Assembly: GCF_019655055.1 (NCBI RefSeq)
Contig: NZ_BPFA01000001.1
Location: 124,001-188,000, forward strand
Length of the DNA: 64,000 nt
Source: Shewanella sp. MBTL60-112-B2
GTDB lineage: Bacteria > Pseudomonadota > Gammaproteobacteria > Enterobacterales > Shewanellaceae
Direction of reading: 5' to 3'
Positions 18,988 through 28,968 of this stretch are shown here, in pieces. The notes beneath the pieces were generated by a model. The model ran no database searches, had not been told where the DNA came from, and was given only the letters and a program-made list of their open reading frames with translations. Numbering within the stretch: the first letter of the stretch is position 1; the number at the start of each line of letters is the position of its first letter. The translations under genes were made by a program, and so were the position numbers.

Positions 18988-19025
18988 TAAAACCAGTCAG
19001 CTTGCGCTGACTGGTTTTATTTTTC
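18988..19025. terminator. Bidirectional terminator
   Basis: Perfect AAAACCAGTCAGC / GCTGACTGGTTTT hairpin with TTGC loop, between convergent merC-like and chitinase genes. Confidence 0.9.
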
Positions 19026-19045
19026 ACAACAATGAGCTTTTACGT

Positions 19046-22000
19046 TTATTGCGGCGTTAAACCTAGCTGTTTTAGCACTAGCTTAAAGTTCTCGCGACGT
19101 TCTTTAACGTTATGAACCTCGCCAGTAGAACAAGTTAAGTTAGGACAGCCACGGTTAACGATACCAGATACATCATCAATAAAGTCAGTCCCTTTCATGC
19201 CGCCTTCAACGTACTTCTTCAGTTCGTTGTGGTAGTTCCAGTTACCATATTGACCACTTTCATCAGGGTATGCCTGTACTGAGGTTACCCAGTAAAACAG
19301 ACCAGCAATCCACTTGATCTCTTTGTTCTCTTCAGAGCTACAAATTAAGCCTGGGTTTGAACAGAAATCGAGTTCGGCGTATAGCGGGTTTGCAGGTGGC
19401 GCTTCAACTGTGATGCCATCAATTGTCTTACCAATAGTTTCTGGGTCAACATGAGAGCGTCCTAAGTAATGGTTAAGTGTACCGAAGTTTTGGCGACCAG
19501 TGGTTTGAATTACACCGCGGCCCCACCAACCACAACCTTCTACGTTGTCTTGACTGCTACCATCCCAGATAAACTTACCGGCTTTTTGCTCAACGTAAGT
19601 CTTACAATCGTCACGTTCCCAAACTTGCTTAGAGGTATCTACAGAGCTAGGTACGTCATTACAGTGACCATTGTTAGTCCAGCGACCAACAGCACCGTTA
19701 ACCAGCAGGCCACGTTCTTCAAGTACCGCATTAGGAGCTGCAAATACTGGCGCTGGCGCACCGTACCACTTAGCGTGCGTTAACGCGCTCACTTCCATCT
19801 TGTTATCACGTGGACAAGAGTAAGCGTGGTCTAAACCTGAATCTGGGTTAACGCCGTAATCTGCGTACTTTTGACCTAATTGACCACAGCTTGCTGTCAT
19901 TGGGTAATCAGTTGGCGCACCATACTTTATTTCTGCCCAGTTATTCTCATCACAAGCGTTGTAGCGAATGGTTTCTTGCATACTTTGTGCTAAGAAGGCT
20001 GCAATAGCGACTTTGGCGTATTTGATATTGGTTGCATCATCTGCATTTTCATCGAGTAACCAGAACTTGTTGCCTGCTACACCCACGTTATGCATGGCAT
20101 TTAAGCCTGTCATGAAGTCTGCCCACTTATAAACAGTAGACGGAACCCATTGTGATTGAGGCGTTTCATACAAGAATGCAGTGTTGTTCATTGTATCTTC
20201 TGCATTCGCCAGCTCTTGGTTTAATGCTTCGATAATTGTTAGATCGCCGCTATCTGTTGTTTTACCCACATAGTACAGCGGCATTTTTGCTACTTGGTAT
20301 TGCTCAATTTTGCTGGTTAACTCTTCAGAGTCGGTATCAAACAAAATAGCGAAGACGTTACTGAATGCCGCTTTACGAAGCTGCGGTTTACTTGTCTGGT
20401 TACCCATAAAGTAATTTGCTGCTTGCGCTGTTGGGATCTGCTCTAGCATCGCTGGCGTGCTAACAAAGTCTGTCACTTGTTTAACGTACTCTAGCGCGTT
20501 GTGCCATTGCTCACTTGATAAGGCCTGCGTTGAGCTAGATTTAGTGAAGGCAACAAAATCTGCTTTATTTACTGCATCAGCTTGGTATAGCTCAAGCTTA
20601 TCGAGTAAATCTGCTATGAATACCGACGCTTCATCCCAAACTGATTGGCGACCAGAGTGAGTATCGAAAGCAAAATCACCAATGGTTAACGACCAGCCGT
20701 AGCTTGCTTGTGGCGCAAGCGTAGCAATAATCAACTGGTGAGCTTGCGCCCAACCTTTCAAGTCGTTGGTCAGTGCGTTGATATCATCAAGATCAATGCT
20801 ATTGCCAGTGATATCCATAGCCTTGATTAGCGCATCTCTAACCGCAATAGTGCTGGTCGCTAGCGCTTTATCTTGAGTAGCTTTATCAAGCACATCACTG
20901 CTGATGATGATTGATGCAGACTCAGCTTGTGCTGCCATCTCCATGATTGAAACAAAGCTGGTTGTTAGCTTATTGATATCAGTAAGGTCTGCACTCTTGC
21001 TGGTTGCAACAGTCAATGTCACTGGCGCTGCTGTTGATGGGCTAGCGACCACTAAGGTGTTTGGCCAGCCAGCGACTTCAAGGCGCACTGGGTCCATTGG
21101 GTTTGGTAGTGATAATAATGGTGCCGTGCCAGGCTCTGTGCCATCACAATTTAAATGTAGCGCCCATGAGGCATCGCTGCCTGGAAGTGTTTGAGTCCAG
21201 TAGATAGCAGAGTAGGCGATGTTGTTATGCACCATAATGTCGCCACCAGTTGCATGGTCGCCACGGGTCCAGTCTGGGTAAACATTAAAGTCAGCACACA
21301 ATCCACCTGGTGGGGTCACTGGTGGGTCGATAATCTCTTCTTCAATGGTGATGTTTACATTGCTTGTGGCAGAAAGACCTTCAGCATCAGTAGCGATAGC
21401 TTTTAGGATTACGCCGCCCACTTGTGTAGGCTGCCAATCACAGCTAAACACTTGGCTAGTGGTTGCATCGAATGAACAGATTTGCTGGTTATTGGCCTTA
21501 ACAACTAGTTGGGTTAGGTCATCATCCACATCGGTTGCATTGACTGAAATGGCAATGCTTTCGCTATCATTAAAGTTTGTGCCATTGCTTGGGGTGATGA
21601 ACTTAACCACTGGCGCAGTGAACTCTTCTTCCGCTTCAATAGCAATGCTTACACTTACGCTTGAAGACAGACCTTCAGCATCGGTAGCAATGGCTTTTAG
21701 GCTGACATTTCCTGCTTGAGTCGGCTGCCAGTTACAGGCGTAAGTGGCCGTATTGGTCGCATTAAATGAGCAAATTTGCGCGTTATTGGCTTTGATCACC
21801 AGTTTAGTTAAATCGTCATCAACATCGGTAGCATTAACTGCAATAGCGACGGTGTCTGTTTCATTGAAGATTGCTCCATTATTAGGGGCAATGAATCTTA
21901 CAGCTGGTGCAGTAAAGTCTTCTTCAGCATTATCTTTTACAGTCACTGCAACAGCTTGTTGTTTGATTTTTTGGTTATTTTTATCGAATACAAATACCTT

Positions 22001-22672
22001 AACCGTCGCGCTGCCTGCAGCAGTCGGTGTCCAGTTTTGCGAATACATACTCTGGCTTGGATTAACGGCTTGTTGGGATAGCTTTTGGTTGTTAGCCCAA
22101 AACTCGACTTTAGCAGCTAGTTCACCATCTACTTTGGCTTGGATCGCTGTTGCTGTATCTAGGCTTAGTACTTGGCCTGCAACTGGCGCCAGAATAGCTA
22201 GCTCGGTTGGCTCAGGATCAGGCTCACCCGGTTCGCTTGAACATTCAGTTAATTGCCAAAACCATGAGTCTGCGCTTGGGGTTTCCCATACGCCTGGATT
22301 GTTTTTAGCAATAAAGCACTGGTTAGCATAAGAAACGATATCGCCGTTGTTAACCTTGGTCTGACCTGGAATAAAGGCAATAATGTCGCCCGGCTCAGGT
22401 TCTGGCTCAGGATCGGGGTCTGGCGCAGGCTCGCCCGAGCATTCGCTGGCATCCCAAAACCATGAGCCTGCTTTTGGTGATTCCCAAACGCCAGGGCTGT
22501 TTTTGGCGATAAAGCATTCGCCATTAAAGGCAACCATATCGCCATTTTGAACTTTTGTTTCTCCCGGTACAAAAGTGATAACACTCGATGTGAGTGTTGC
22601 GTCTGCGGCATACAGGTAGCCACTGAACATCACGCTAGTTAAAGCGACAGTTATTTTATTTATTTTTATCAA
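19046..22672 (-). CDS. Secreted multidomain chitinase, GH19-like with chitin-binding modules
   Basis: 1208-residue exported protein for chitin breakdown. Signal peptide 1-22. Two tandem CBM5/12 modules at about 33-79 and 98-145 (both ...NSPGVWE / NNPGVWE...WFW), a Pro/Asp/Glu linker between them, three Ig-like domains (about 156-247, 255-345, 353-445; the last two near-duplicates), and a third CBM5/12-like module at about 456-509. An uncharacterised region of about 325 residues follows. The C-terminal GH19-like catalytic domain (about 842-1205) has AFLAQSMQETIRY with candidate general acid E900 and WWGRGVIQTTGRQNFG. Translation appears to start at TTG with AGAAG about 11 nt upstream. Secretion is probably by type II. 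GH19 assignment is by motif, not by search. Confidence 0.82.
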   Translation of the reverse strand: MIKINKITVALTSVMFSGYLYAADATLTSSVITFVPGETKVQNGDMVAFNGECFIAKNSPGVWESPKAGSWFWDASECSGEPAPDPDPEPEPEPGDIIAFIPGQTKVNNGDIVSYANQCFIAKNNPGVWETPSADSWFWQLTECSSEPGEPDPEPTELAILAPVAGQVLSLDTATAIQAKVDGELAAKVEFWANNQKLSQQAVNPSQSMYSQNWTPTAAGSATVKVFVFDKNNQKIKQQAVAVTVKDNAEEDFTAPAVRFIAPNNGAIFNETDTVAIAVNATDVDDDLTKLVIKANNAQICSFNATNTATYACNWQPTQAGNVSLKAIATDAEGLSSSVSVSIAIEAEEEFTAPVVKFITPSNGTNFNDSESIAISVNATDVDDDLTQLVVKANNQQICSFDATTSQVFSCDWQPTQVGGVILKAIATDAEGLSATSNVNITIEEEIIDPPVTPPGGLCADFNVYPDWTRGDHATGGDIMVHNNIAYSAIYWTQTLPGSDASWALHLNCDGTEPGTAPLLSLPNPMDPVRLEVAGWPNTLVVASPSTAAPVTLTVATSKSADLTDINKLTTSFVSIMEMAAQAESASIIISSDVLDKATQDKALATSTIAVRDALIKAMDITGNSIDLDDINALTNDLKGWAQAHQLIIATLAPQASYGWSLTIGDFAFDTHSGRQSVWDEASVFIADLLDKLELYQADAVNKADFVAFTKSSSTQALSSEQWHNALEYVKQVTDFVSTPAMLEQIPTAQAANYFMGNQTSKPQLRKAAFSNVFAILFDTDSEELTSKIEQYQVAKMPLYYVGKTTDSGDLTIIEALNQELANAEDTMNNTAFLYETPQSQWVPSTVYKWADFMTGLNAMHNVGVAGNKFWLLDENADDATNIKYAKVAIAAFLAQSMQETIRYNACDENNWAEIKYGAPTDYPMTASCGQLGQKYADYGVNPDSGLDHAYSCPRDNKMEVSALTHAKWYGAPAPVFAAPNAVLEERGLLVNGAVGRWTNNGHCNDVPSSVDTSKQVWERDDCKTYVEQKAGKFIWDGSSQDNVEGCGWWGRGVIQTTGRQNFGTLNHYLGRSHVDPETIGKTIDGITVEAPPANPLYAELDFCSNPGLICSSEENKEIKWIAGLFYWVTSVQAYPDESGQYGNWNYHNELKKYVEGGMKGTDFIDDVSGIVNRGCPNLTCSTGEVHNVKERRENFKLVLKQLGLTPQ

Positions 22673-23759
22673 GGTTTAGATCTTCTTTTATTCATTTATC
22701 GGTGTAGATAAACGGATTAATTATTCAAGAAGTGGGTCATGGATGAGCTATGAAATATTTAAGCCCATAACCAACAAACTCTGTTATAGATTAAAAATGA
22801 GTTGCCTATAGTGCCAAACACACCACTAAGTTAGTTGTACGAGGGGGCATATGAATAGCTAATATAGGAAACACATTCACGGCGAAGATATCAGGTAGAT
22901 GTCAGTAATACACTCAGTTTTTAGCATGTTAAAGTGCAACAGAACAAAGAAAAAACAGTTGGTTGTTTTTTAATAAGTCTTTGACTTGAAGACGGAAATT
23001 TATATTCCGCTTTGGCGGAAGACTGTTACGTATTCTGGCTAGATCAAGTTGAGGGTTTATTTAAAATGCAGGCATAAAACTTTACTTAAAAACAATTCCC
23101 GTAACAGTATGCATTCATTGGGGGATATGGATGCGAACAACTATTTAGATCCAATATTGACTTCAGTTATATTGTTAAGCATAAGCAGCGATTTAGTCAG
23201 CAGCTAAATAACCATTAGCCTGATTAAAGCTGCTTGTTTAAATTATCCCTTTTATTTTCCCAGCTAAAACCATCTGTAAACCTTCATGAGAAATGGTACC
23301 AAACTGCTTATTTCAAGAATTTCCATGACGCCCCTTTTGTTGTGTCGTACTCAAGTGATATTTGGTACGAATTTGAAAGTTTAATTAACACAATATACAA
23401 GTTTATTGGGGGCAATTAGCCTTGATATTGAAGGTCAATTTTTTATAGCCATGTATGAAAATAGCTGATTTTGATAGTTATCTATATTTAAATTCGCTCA
23501 CTGGTTAATGGGTTGTTAGTTTTTTCTTGCTGAGACGGGTTGGCTTTAAAGTTATTTAAAACATCGATTTACACTTTTTGTGAGCGTTTTCCAGTTCAGT
23601 CTTTGATGTTTTTTAGCTCTAAATGTTACCGTTTTGTTGCACTTTGGTATATTGTATCCACAACGAGCTCATTAAGGAGGTTGGCTCATAAGTAACAGGC
23701 GAGCTCAGTTGTAGGAGTATGGATTACGTCTGAAATAATCCATTTAGAAGGAATACACA
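22673..23759. promoter_or_regulatory. 1.09-kb divergent gap, chitinase / collagenase
   Basis: No convincing gene. The longest frame (61 codons near 23234) lacks a ribosome site. It contains a small hairpin TTCCGC / GCGGAA at about 23005, GAGGGGG sites leading only into 3-4 codon frames, and AT-rich stretches. It must hold both promoters and may host regulators of exoenzyme expression. Confidence 0.4.
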
Positions 23760-26700
23760 ATGAAACCAAATCATCTCATGGTTGCGCTAGGCTTATTTAG
23801 TGCGTCATCGCTGGCTCAGCCAGTGGTATCCATGGAGTCGGAGATAGTCTCTCCTAAAAGCATGCTTTCTTTACACGCTTTATCTAAGCAACCAATGGGC
23901 GCTAAGGGCGTTGCTGGTTCTACGGCCACTGAAGGCTGTGAAACCTTTATTGGGTTAAACGGCTGGGGGCTCGTAGATAAGCTTGTTACTTCTGATCCTC
24001 AATGTGTTAGCCCGCTGTTTAATTTACGTGGTAGCGATGCTACGGCGTTATTCAGTGAAAGTAATATGCGTACGGCGTTAGCTGGAGTTCGTGACCGAGC
24101 ATTACGTTATACTGGTGTCGATACTGATGGTATTGAGTCACTGATTTACTATATACGAGCCGCGCGTTATGTGCAGTTCTACAGCCCAGACGATGTACCA
24201 ACTTATTCTAGTGGCGTGGAGGCAGACACCAAGACAGCGCTTGATAATCTATTCAATAATGATGCAACTTGGGTTGCCAGTGATGAAAATGCCGGTGTAT
24301 TGAAAGAAGCATTGATCCTAGTTGACTCTTCAGGCTTAGGTGCTTATTTCAACTGGACAACCAAAAAGGTTTTAGCTGAATACGATAGCAGCTGGGAATC
24401 ATCTTGGGCGATGAATGGTGCTGCTAATGCGATTTTTACGACCCTATTCCGTGGCCAATGGGATGATGATCTTCAGGCTCTTTTTGCCAGTGACCCGTCA
24501 ATTCTTGATGATCTCTACAACTTCCAATCACGCAATCGTCATCTGTTAGGTACTGATGCACAGTACGTATTAGTTAATGCAGTTCGCGAGATGTCTCGCT
24601 TTTATTATATTGATGCGCTAATTCCTAAAGCAACATCACTTGTGAAGTCAGTATTGTCTAGCACTTCAAAAGAAGATTCGACTGATGTACTTTGGCTAGC
24701 CGCTGCTGAAATGGCAGATTATTACGATAGAGCTAATTGTAATGCATATGATATTTGTGGCTTTAAGTATGAGCTAGAGAAAGAAACGCTGAGCTTTAAC
24801 TATAAGTGCTCTGATAGCCTGAAACTTAGAGCACAATCTATGTATAACGACCAAGCTGCCTGGGCTTGTGCAGTGTTAGGTGATCAAGAAGATTACTTCC
24901 ATAGTAAGCTTGCTACCGGTAATCAACCCGTAGCCAATGATAATAACAGTGACCTAGAATTGGTTATTTTTGACAGCTCAAGCGATTACCAGTCATATGC
25001 AGGCACATTCTTTGGTATTGCTACCAACAATGGTGGTATGTATCTGGAAGGTTCACCGGCAGGCTTGAAAAACCAAGCAAGATTTATTGCTTATGAAGCC
25101 GAGTGGCGTCAGCCTGATTTCCATATTTGGAACCTGCAGCATGAATATGTGCACTATCTAGATGGTCGCTTCAATTTATATGGTGACTTTGGCCGTAGTA
25201 TCTCAGCGAATACAATTTGGTGGATTGAAGGCTTGGCGGAATACATCTCTTATCGTGATGCGAATATAAGCGCCATTGAGATGGGAGAAACGCAGGAATT
25301 TGCCTTATCTACTATCTTCGAAAATAACTATGAGTCAGGTCAGGATCGGATTTATCGCTGGGGCTACCTTGCAGTACGGTTCATGTTTGAAAAACACCGT
25401 GACGATGTTAATCAAATCTTAGACTTATTAAGAAATAATAAGTATGAAGAGTATCAAGCGCTGCTAGATAATATTGGTACGAGCTATGACAACGAGTGGC
25501 GTGGCTGGCTAACAAGTGGTCTTAGCACTGGCAATAACGGTATTGTTGATAAAGGTCCAAGTGATGTTGATGCACTAGAAAGTGGCACCGCAGGAAATTG
25601 GGCTGGCTCTCCATCGACCATTAGTACTGATTACTCTCTATGCGTGCCGATTGACGAAGCTAATCGACATGATCCAGGCAGTTCATCTTTGACCTTAGAT
25701 ACACCAATTGAGTGTGTTGATTCTCAACAAGGTCGTGCTAGCTTTGCTTTTGCAAATACCGACAATAGTAATGGTACGTTATGGATCCGTACTCGCGGTG
25801 GTTGGGGAGATGCTGATATTTACTACAACTCAGGCAACTGGGCGAGTGGTGAGCAGAACGAAGGCTTTGGTATTGGTAATGGTAACTATGAAGTGATTGA
25901 GGTGCAGCTCAACCCTGATGAGTATTGGCACTATATTACACTTTCTGGTGATTTTGGTGGTGTTGAGTTTATTGCCAGCACAACTGCAATAGATGTGGAA
26001 AATGATCCTGGAGCAACAGATCCAACAGATCCAACAGATCCAACAGACCCAACCGATCCAACGGATCCAGTAGACCCGGTTGTTCCTCATTGTGGAACTG
26101 CAACGACTAACTATGGCCAGATCTATTATGATCAGAGCGAGTGTATTAGTGGCGGTCGTAATAGTTTCTATATCTTCGTCGAAGAAGATAATACCAACTT
26201 GACGATTAACCTCGAAGGTGGAAACGGCAACGCGGATCTTTACTACAACTCAAGTACATGGGCGGGTATTGATAGTGCTGAAGCCACTTCCGTTTCTGCG
26301 GGAAACAGTGAAGTGATCAATGTTGTTGCTCATCGAGGCTGGCGTTACTTTGCTGTAGACAGTGGTACAGAGTTCAGTGGTGTAACATTGAGCGTGAGTA
26401 AAGGTGGTTCGGTGACACCTGTTGACCCAGTAGGACAGATCGCTGACCAGTGCGCCAGCTCTGCAGCTGTGTCATATTCTGAGATCGCCAATGGTATCCC
26501 GGTATGTGCTTCAGACGGTCGCAATGATTACTACCTATACATTGCAGAAGGAACACAAAGCTTGAATATTCGCAGTGATCATGGCTCGGGGAACTTGAGT
26601 ATCTATGTTGGTACGAGTTGGTCGAATGCGAACAGCTACGATTACGCATCGACTAATGCCGATACTAACCAAGAATCGATTACAGTTTCTAACCCGCCAG

Positions 26701-26774
26701 TAGGTTGGTATTACATTACCGTGCAAAGTGAACCAAGCGCCAGTGGCGCAAGCGTTCAGGTTGATGTGAAGTAA
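23760..26774 (+). CDS. Secreted collagenase-like metalloprotease (peptidase M9)
   Basis: 1004-residue zinc metalloprotease of the Vibrio-type collagenase family. Signal peptide 1-19 (LGLFSASSLA-Q). The M9 N-terminal helical domain spans roughly 80-380. The catalytic motif H461-E462-Y-V-H465 is followed by WWIEGLAEYIS, whose E490 is the third zinc ligand. Three C-terminal pre-peptidase (PPC-type) domains follow (about 630-740, 775-880, 895-1004), the first two joined by a Asp-Pro-Thr repeat linker. The ribosome site AGAAGGAAT fits. The divergent chitinase gene suggests a shared exopolymer-degrading role. A terminator follows. Confidence 0.9.
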   Translation: MKPNHLMVALGLFSASSLAQPVVSMESEIVSPKSMLSLHALSKQPMGAKGVAGSTATEGCETFIGLNGWGLVDKLVTSDPQCVSPLFNLRGSDATALFSESNMRTALAGVRDRALRYTGVDTDGIESLIYYIRAARYVQFYSPDDVPTYSSGVEADTKTALDNLFNNDATWVASDENAGVLKEALILVDSSGLGAYFNWTTKKVLAEYDSSWESSWAMNGAANAIFTTLFRGQWDDDLQALFASDPSILDDLYNFQSRNRHLLGTDAQYVLVNAVREMSRFYYIDALIPKATSLVKSVLSSTSKEDSTDVLWLAAAEMADYYDRANCNAYDICGFKYELEKETLSFNYKCSDSLKLRAQSMYNDQAAWACAVLGDQEDYFHSKLATGNQPVANDNNSDLELVIFDSSSDYQSYAGTFFGIATNNGGMYLEGSPAGLKNQARFIAYEAEWRQPDFHIWNLQHEYVHYLDGRFNLYGDFGRSISANTIWWIEGLAEYISYRDANISAIEMGETQEFALSTIFENNYESGQDRIYRWGYLAVRFMFEKHRDDVNQILDLLRNNKYEEYQALLDNIGTSYDNEWRGWLTSGLSTGNNGIVDKGPSDVDALESGTAGNWAGSPSTISTDYSLCVPIDEANRHDPGSSSLTLDTPIECVDSQQGRASFAFANTDNSNGTLWIRTRGGWGDADIYYNSGNWASGEQNEGFGIGNGNYEVIEVQLNPDEYWHYITLSGDFGGVEFIASTTAIDVENDPGATDPTDPTDPTDPTDPTDPVDPVVPHCGTATTNYGQIYYDQSECISGGRNSFYIFVEEDNTNLTINLEGGNGNADLYYNSSTWAGIDSAEATSVSAGNSEVINVVAHRGWRYFAVDSGTEFSGVTLSVSKGGSVTPVDPVGQIADQCASSAAVSYSEIANGIPVCASDGRNDYYLYIAEGTQSLNIRSDHGSGNLSIYVGTSWSNANSYDYASTNADTNQESITVSNPPVGWYYITVQSEPSASGASVQVDVK
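26018..26079 (+). repeat. 9-bp tandem repeat encoding Asp-Pro-Thr linker
   Basis: About seven copies of GATCCAACA-like 9-mers inside the collagenase gene, the first three identical. Unit changes stay in frame and only alter linker length. Confidence 0.8.
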
Positions 26775-26787
26775 GCCGCTGTTTTGA

Positions 26788-26813
26788 GGGCTCCTTAAGG
26801 AGCCCTTTTTTTT
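26788..26813 (+). terminator. Terminator after collagenase gene
   Basis: GGGCTCC / GGAGCCC stem followed by T8. Confidence 0.9.
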
Positions 26814-26833
26814 AAGTATGATGAGGAGCTAGA

Positions 26834-27415
26834 ATGATTAGATTATGGATATTGTTGTCAGTGTTCGTTGCTAATATTGCTTTTGCAGCTGATGAAGACA
26901 GTAAGCGCCGCCAAGCAAGTGCATTGCTAACGGTGATTAAGGCTGAAAAGATGCTACAACAAGAGCAATTTAAGCTGCAGGGACAATATAGCCATCTATT
27001 GAAGGACTATCGAATTCCGGCTAATCAACGAGTACTTGAGGATCTGTTTCGCGAGAAAGCGTTTGATTATGCTAGTCAAACTTTGAGTTGGGAGCAGCTA
27101 GAGCCACCTATTATAGAGGCATATGCTAAGCAATATACAGAAGAGGAGCTGCTAAGTTTAACCCGTTTTTTTGGATCTGATATAGGCCAAAAGTTTTTAA
27201 AGACTCAACCAAAACTGGCTGCGAATGTTGATCACATTGTGAGTAAACAGCGAAAATTAGTGAGTGAACAGTTTACAGTCTTGATTGCAGAGTTTGTGAA
27301 GCAAGCAGGGCTAACTCAACCCCTAATGCCAAGCCACGACTCCGCGGCACATCATTCTCCAAATAGCCACCCAATTGCGCCGCCATCAAAATCTAGCCAA
27401 CATATTGGCCATTAG
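26834..27415 (+). CDS. DUF2059 family exported protein
   Basis: 193-residue protein with a signal peptide (MIRLWILLSVFVANIAFA-A). The DUF2059 core at about 95-150 has the pattern AYAKQYTEEELLSLTRFFGSDIGQKFL..QP, typical of the family (unknown function, periplasmic). The C-terminal 35 residues are His/Pro/Ser-rich. Strong GAGGAG site before the ATG. It follows the collagenase terminator by 20 bp; functional linkage unproven. Confidence 0.85.
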   Translation: MIRLWILLSVFVANIAFAADEDSKRRQASALLTVIKAEKMLQQEQFKLQGQYSHLLKDYRIPANQRVLEDLFREKAFDYASQTLSWEQLEPPIIEAYAKQYTEEELLSLTRFFGSDIGQKFLKTQPKLAANVDHIVSKQRKLVSEQFTVLIAEFVKQAGLTQPLMPSHDSAAHHSPNSHPIAPPSKSSQHIGH

Positions 27416-27447
27416 TTTTACTGATTATATCTAAGAGCTGTGGCGAT

Positions 27448-27464
27448 AGCCTGCTAAGCAGGCT
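27448..27464. terminator. Small hairpin between convergent genes
   Basis: AGCCTGCT / AGCAGGCT palindrome between the DUF2059 gene and the convergent proline-rich protein gene. No T-run, so a weak terminator at best. Confidence 0.4.
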
Positions 27465-27474
27465 TAGGTATGAG

Positions 27475-27870
27475 TTATTCTCTTCTTGGGCTGCTTTGAC
27501 TTATAGGCGCCTGGATAGGAGCTTGATGGTTGGGGTGTGAAACAACACCTTGTCCGTTTGCTGGCGGAGCCATAGGTGGTATGCCCACAGGAGGTGGAGG
27601 CGGTACTGGCCTGTTACTCGCTTGGACGGTTTCTACCTTGTCGCTATCAGTTTTTTGTCGGTTTAGAGCATCTTGTTGAGATGGACTTGTAGCAGAGTCT
27701 TTAGCGTATACCTCGTTAGCTGAGGACACTTTAGGTAGCTGGCTCACTGTTGGCTCAGCGCCGTCAGTAAGAGGGGGCTGCTGATTACTTTGATCATTTG
27801 AGCCTTGGTTGATGATAAACACACCTAATAGCGCCACCGCGGTAATACCAATTGCAATTTTATTATTCAT
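27475..27870 (-). CDS. Membrane-anchored proline-rich hypothetical protein
   Basis: 131-residue protein with one N-terminal hydrophobic segment (about 5-22, IAIGITAVALLGVFIIN) and then a low-complexity, Gln/Ser/Pro-rich periplasmic tail, including PPPPPVGIPPMAPPANG near residue 90-107. No recognisable domain. Ribosome site AAGGATGG supports the ATG. The composition suggests a spacer or an envelope tether; the function is unknown. Confidence 0.65.
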   Translation of the reverse strand: MNNKIAIGITAVALLGVFIINQGSNDQSNQQPPLTDGAEPTVSQLPKVSSANEVYAKDSATSPSQQDALNRQKTDSDKVETVQASNRPVPPPPPVGIPPMAPPANGQGVVSHPNHQAPIQAPISQSSPRRE

Positions 27871-28124
27871 TTTATAACCATCCTTGCGTAAGTTAAGTGT
27901 TTAACCTAACAGTTGTGCAGATTGTATGCAATTTGTTGCGGAAAAATGAATATTAATCGTCTTTGTAAGTATTAGGGCGGAGAGGCTTACATAATAAGAC
28001 CGGCCTTGGCTGTTAACACATTAGCTTATTCACGTTTTAGCTACAGTAGCTCACGCTTAAATAAATTGACGCCATTTGAGAAGCTTTCCTGGTTAAGCGA
28101 CTAAATGCTTTACCTAATGAGTCG

Positions 28125-28460
28125 TTAATTCTTCAAAGATAACATCTGTTTAAGCTGATATTTTTCAGCGTCTGTTAGCATAGTCTCGTGGGCGACTTGT
28201 ATGTTAGTCGGGCAGATAGCAGTGTTGTCTAGTACCTTATCAAACACTTGAAAATGGCTGCCTGAGATGGTTCGATACTGGCAGATAAGCAAATTATCAT
28301 CAGTATTCGATTTGACTAAATTGGCGGTTACAGCTGTATTGGGTGAGGCATGAACGCTACCAATTGAAATCGCCAAGGTCAGAGCGATAGTGGTTACCGT
28401 TTTCGTGGCAGTGGTAAACATATTCGCAGTTATTGCTAACATCTCAGTTAATTGCTTCAT
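28125..28460 (-). CDS. Small exported hypothetical protein
   Basis: 111-residue protein. An unusually long N-terminal hydrophobic region (about 20-38) ends at SVHA-SPN, a likely signal peptide cleavage site. The mature part is about 70 residues and contains two cysteines (ICQYRTISG and AICPTN), probably disulphide bonded. Not recognised. The initiation site may be an internal ATG (residue 7 or 14), which would give a more normal signal peptide. Confidence 0.55.
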   Translation of the reverse strand: MKQLTEMLAITANMFTTATKTVTTIALTLAISIGSVHASPNTAVTANLVKSNTDDNLLICQYRTISGSHFQVFDKVLDNTAICPTNIQVAHETMLTDAEKYQLKQMLSLKN

Positions 28461-28968
28461 CTATCGCCTCTGCTTAATAATCCTTATTTGATACTCACTA
28501 TAAAGGCAGAATGCTGTACGGAAACTTAACGCATGCTTGTATCTGTTCTCACTAAGGAGAAGTAAAAAGCGAGCGGACTCGCGGCAATAGTATTATGGCA
28601 ACTATCACCACTGCAACGATGTGTACGTTCAACATATCAATATGCTAATGATGATGGCTTAAGTGAGCAGGTACTTAGGTGTTAAGCATGCCCAGAAAGG
28701 GCTTTAGCGTTGTTACCGTTAAATTGTATTTTATGAACACTCCCTTGGTTTGAAGGCTTGTTGGTATTTACGGTTTAAGTCACTGTTATTTATTCTTTTA
28801 TTTGTTATGTTGTTGACGCCGTATTTATATGTTTGCAGATGCCAATAGCAAGGCGATTGTTAACTTGACGCTATCAAAAAAGCTAGCTAAGCGTAGCCAA
28901 TAATTTTGGCTATTGTTGATCTAAATAGGTTTGCTGAACCCGAGCCTATCTTACTCTAGAGTTTATCG
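28461..28968. other. 508-bp gap without a supported gene
   Basis: I see no frame with a good ribosome site. Small dyads such as AGCCAATAATTTTGGCT near 28896 are present. It probably contains the promoters of the flanking divergent genes. Confidence 0.35.

Noticed and set aside
21744..22331. 195-codon open frame on the plus strand
   Set aside because: It lies antisense within the chitinase Ig-like region, has low-complexity Ser/Leu/Ala content and no ribosome site; a shadow of the real gene.
23234..23419. 61-codon frame in the chitinase-collagenase gap
   Set aside because: No ribosome site, no signal or domain, poor coding character.
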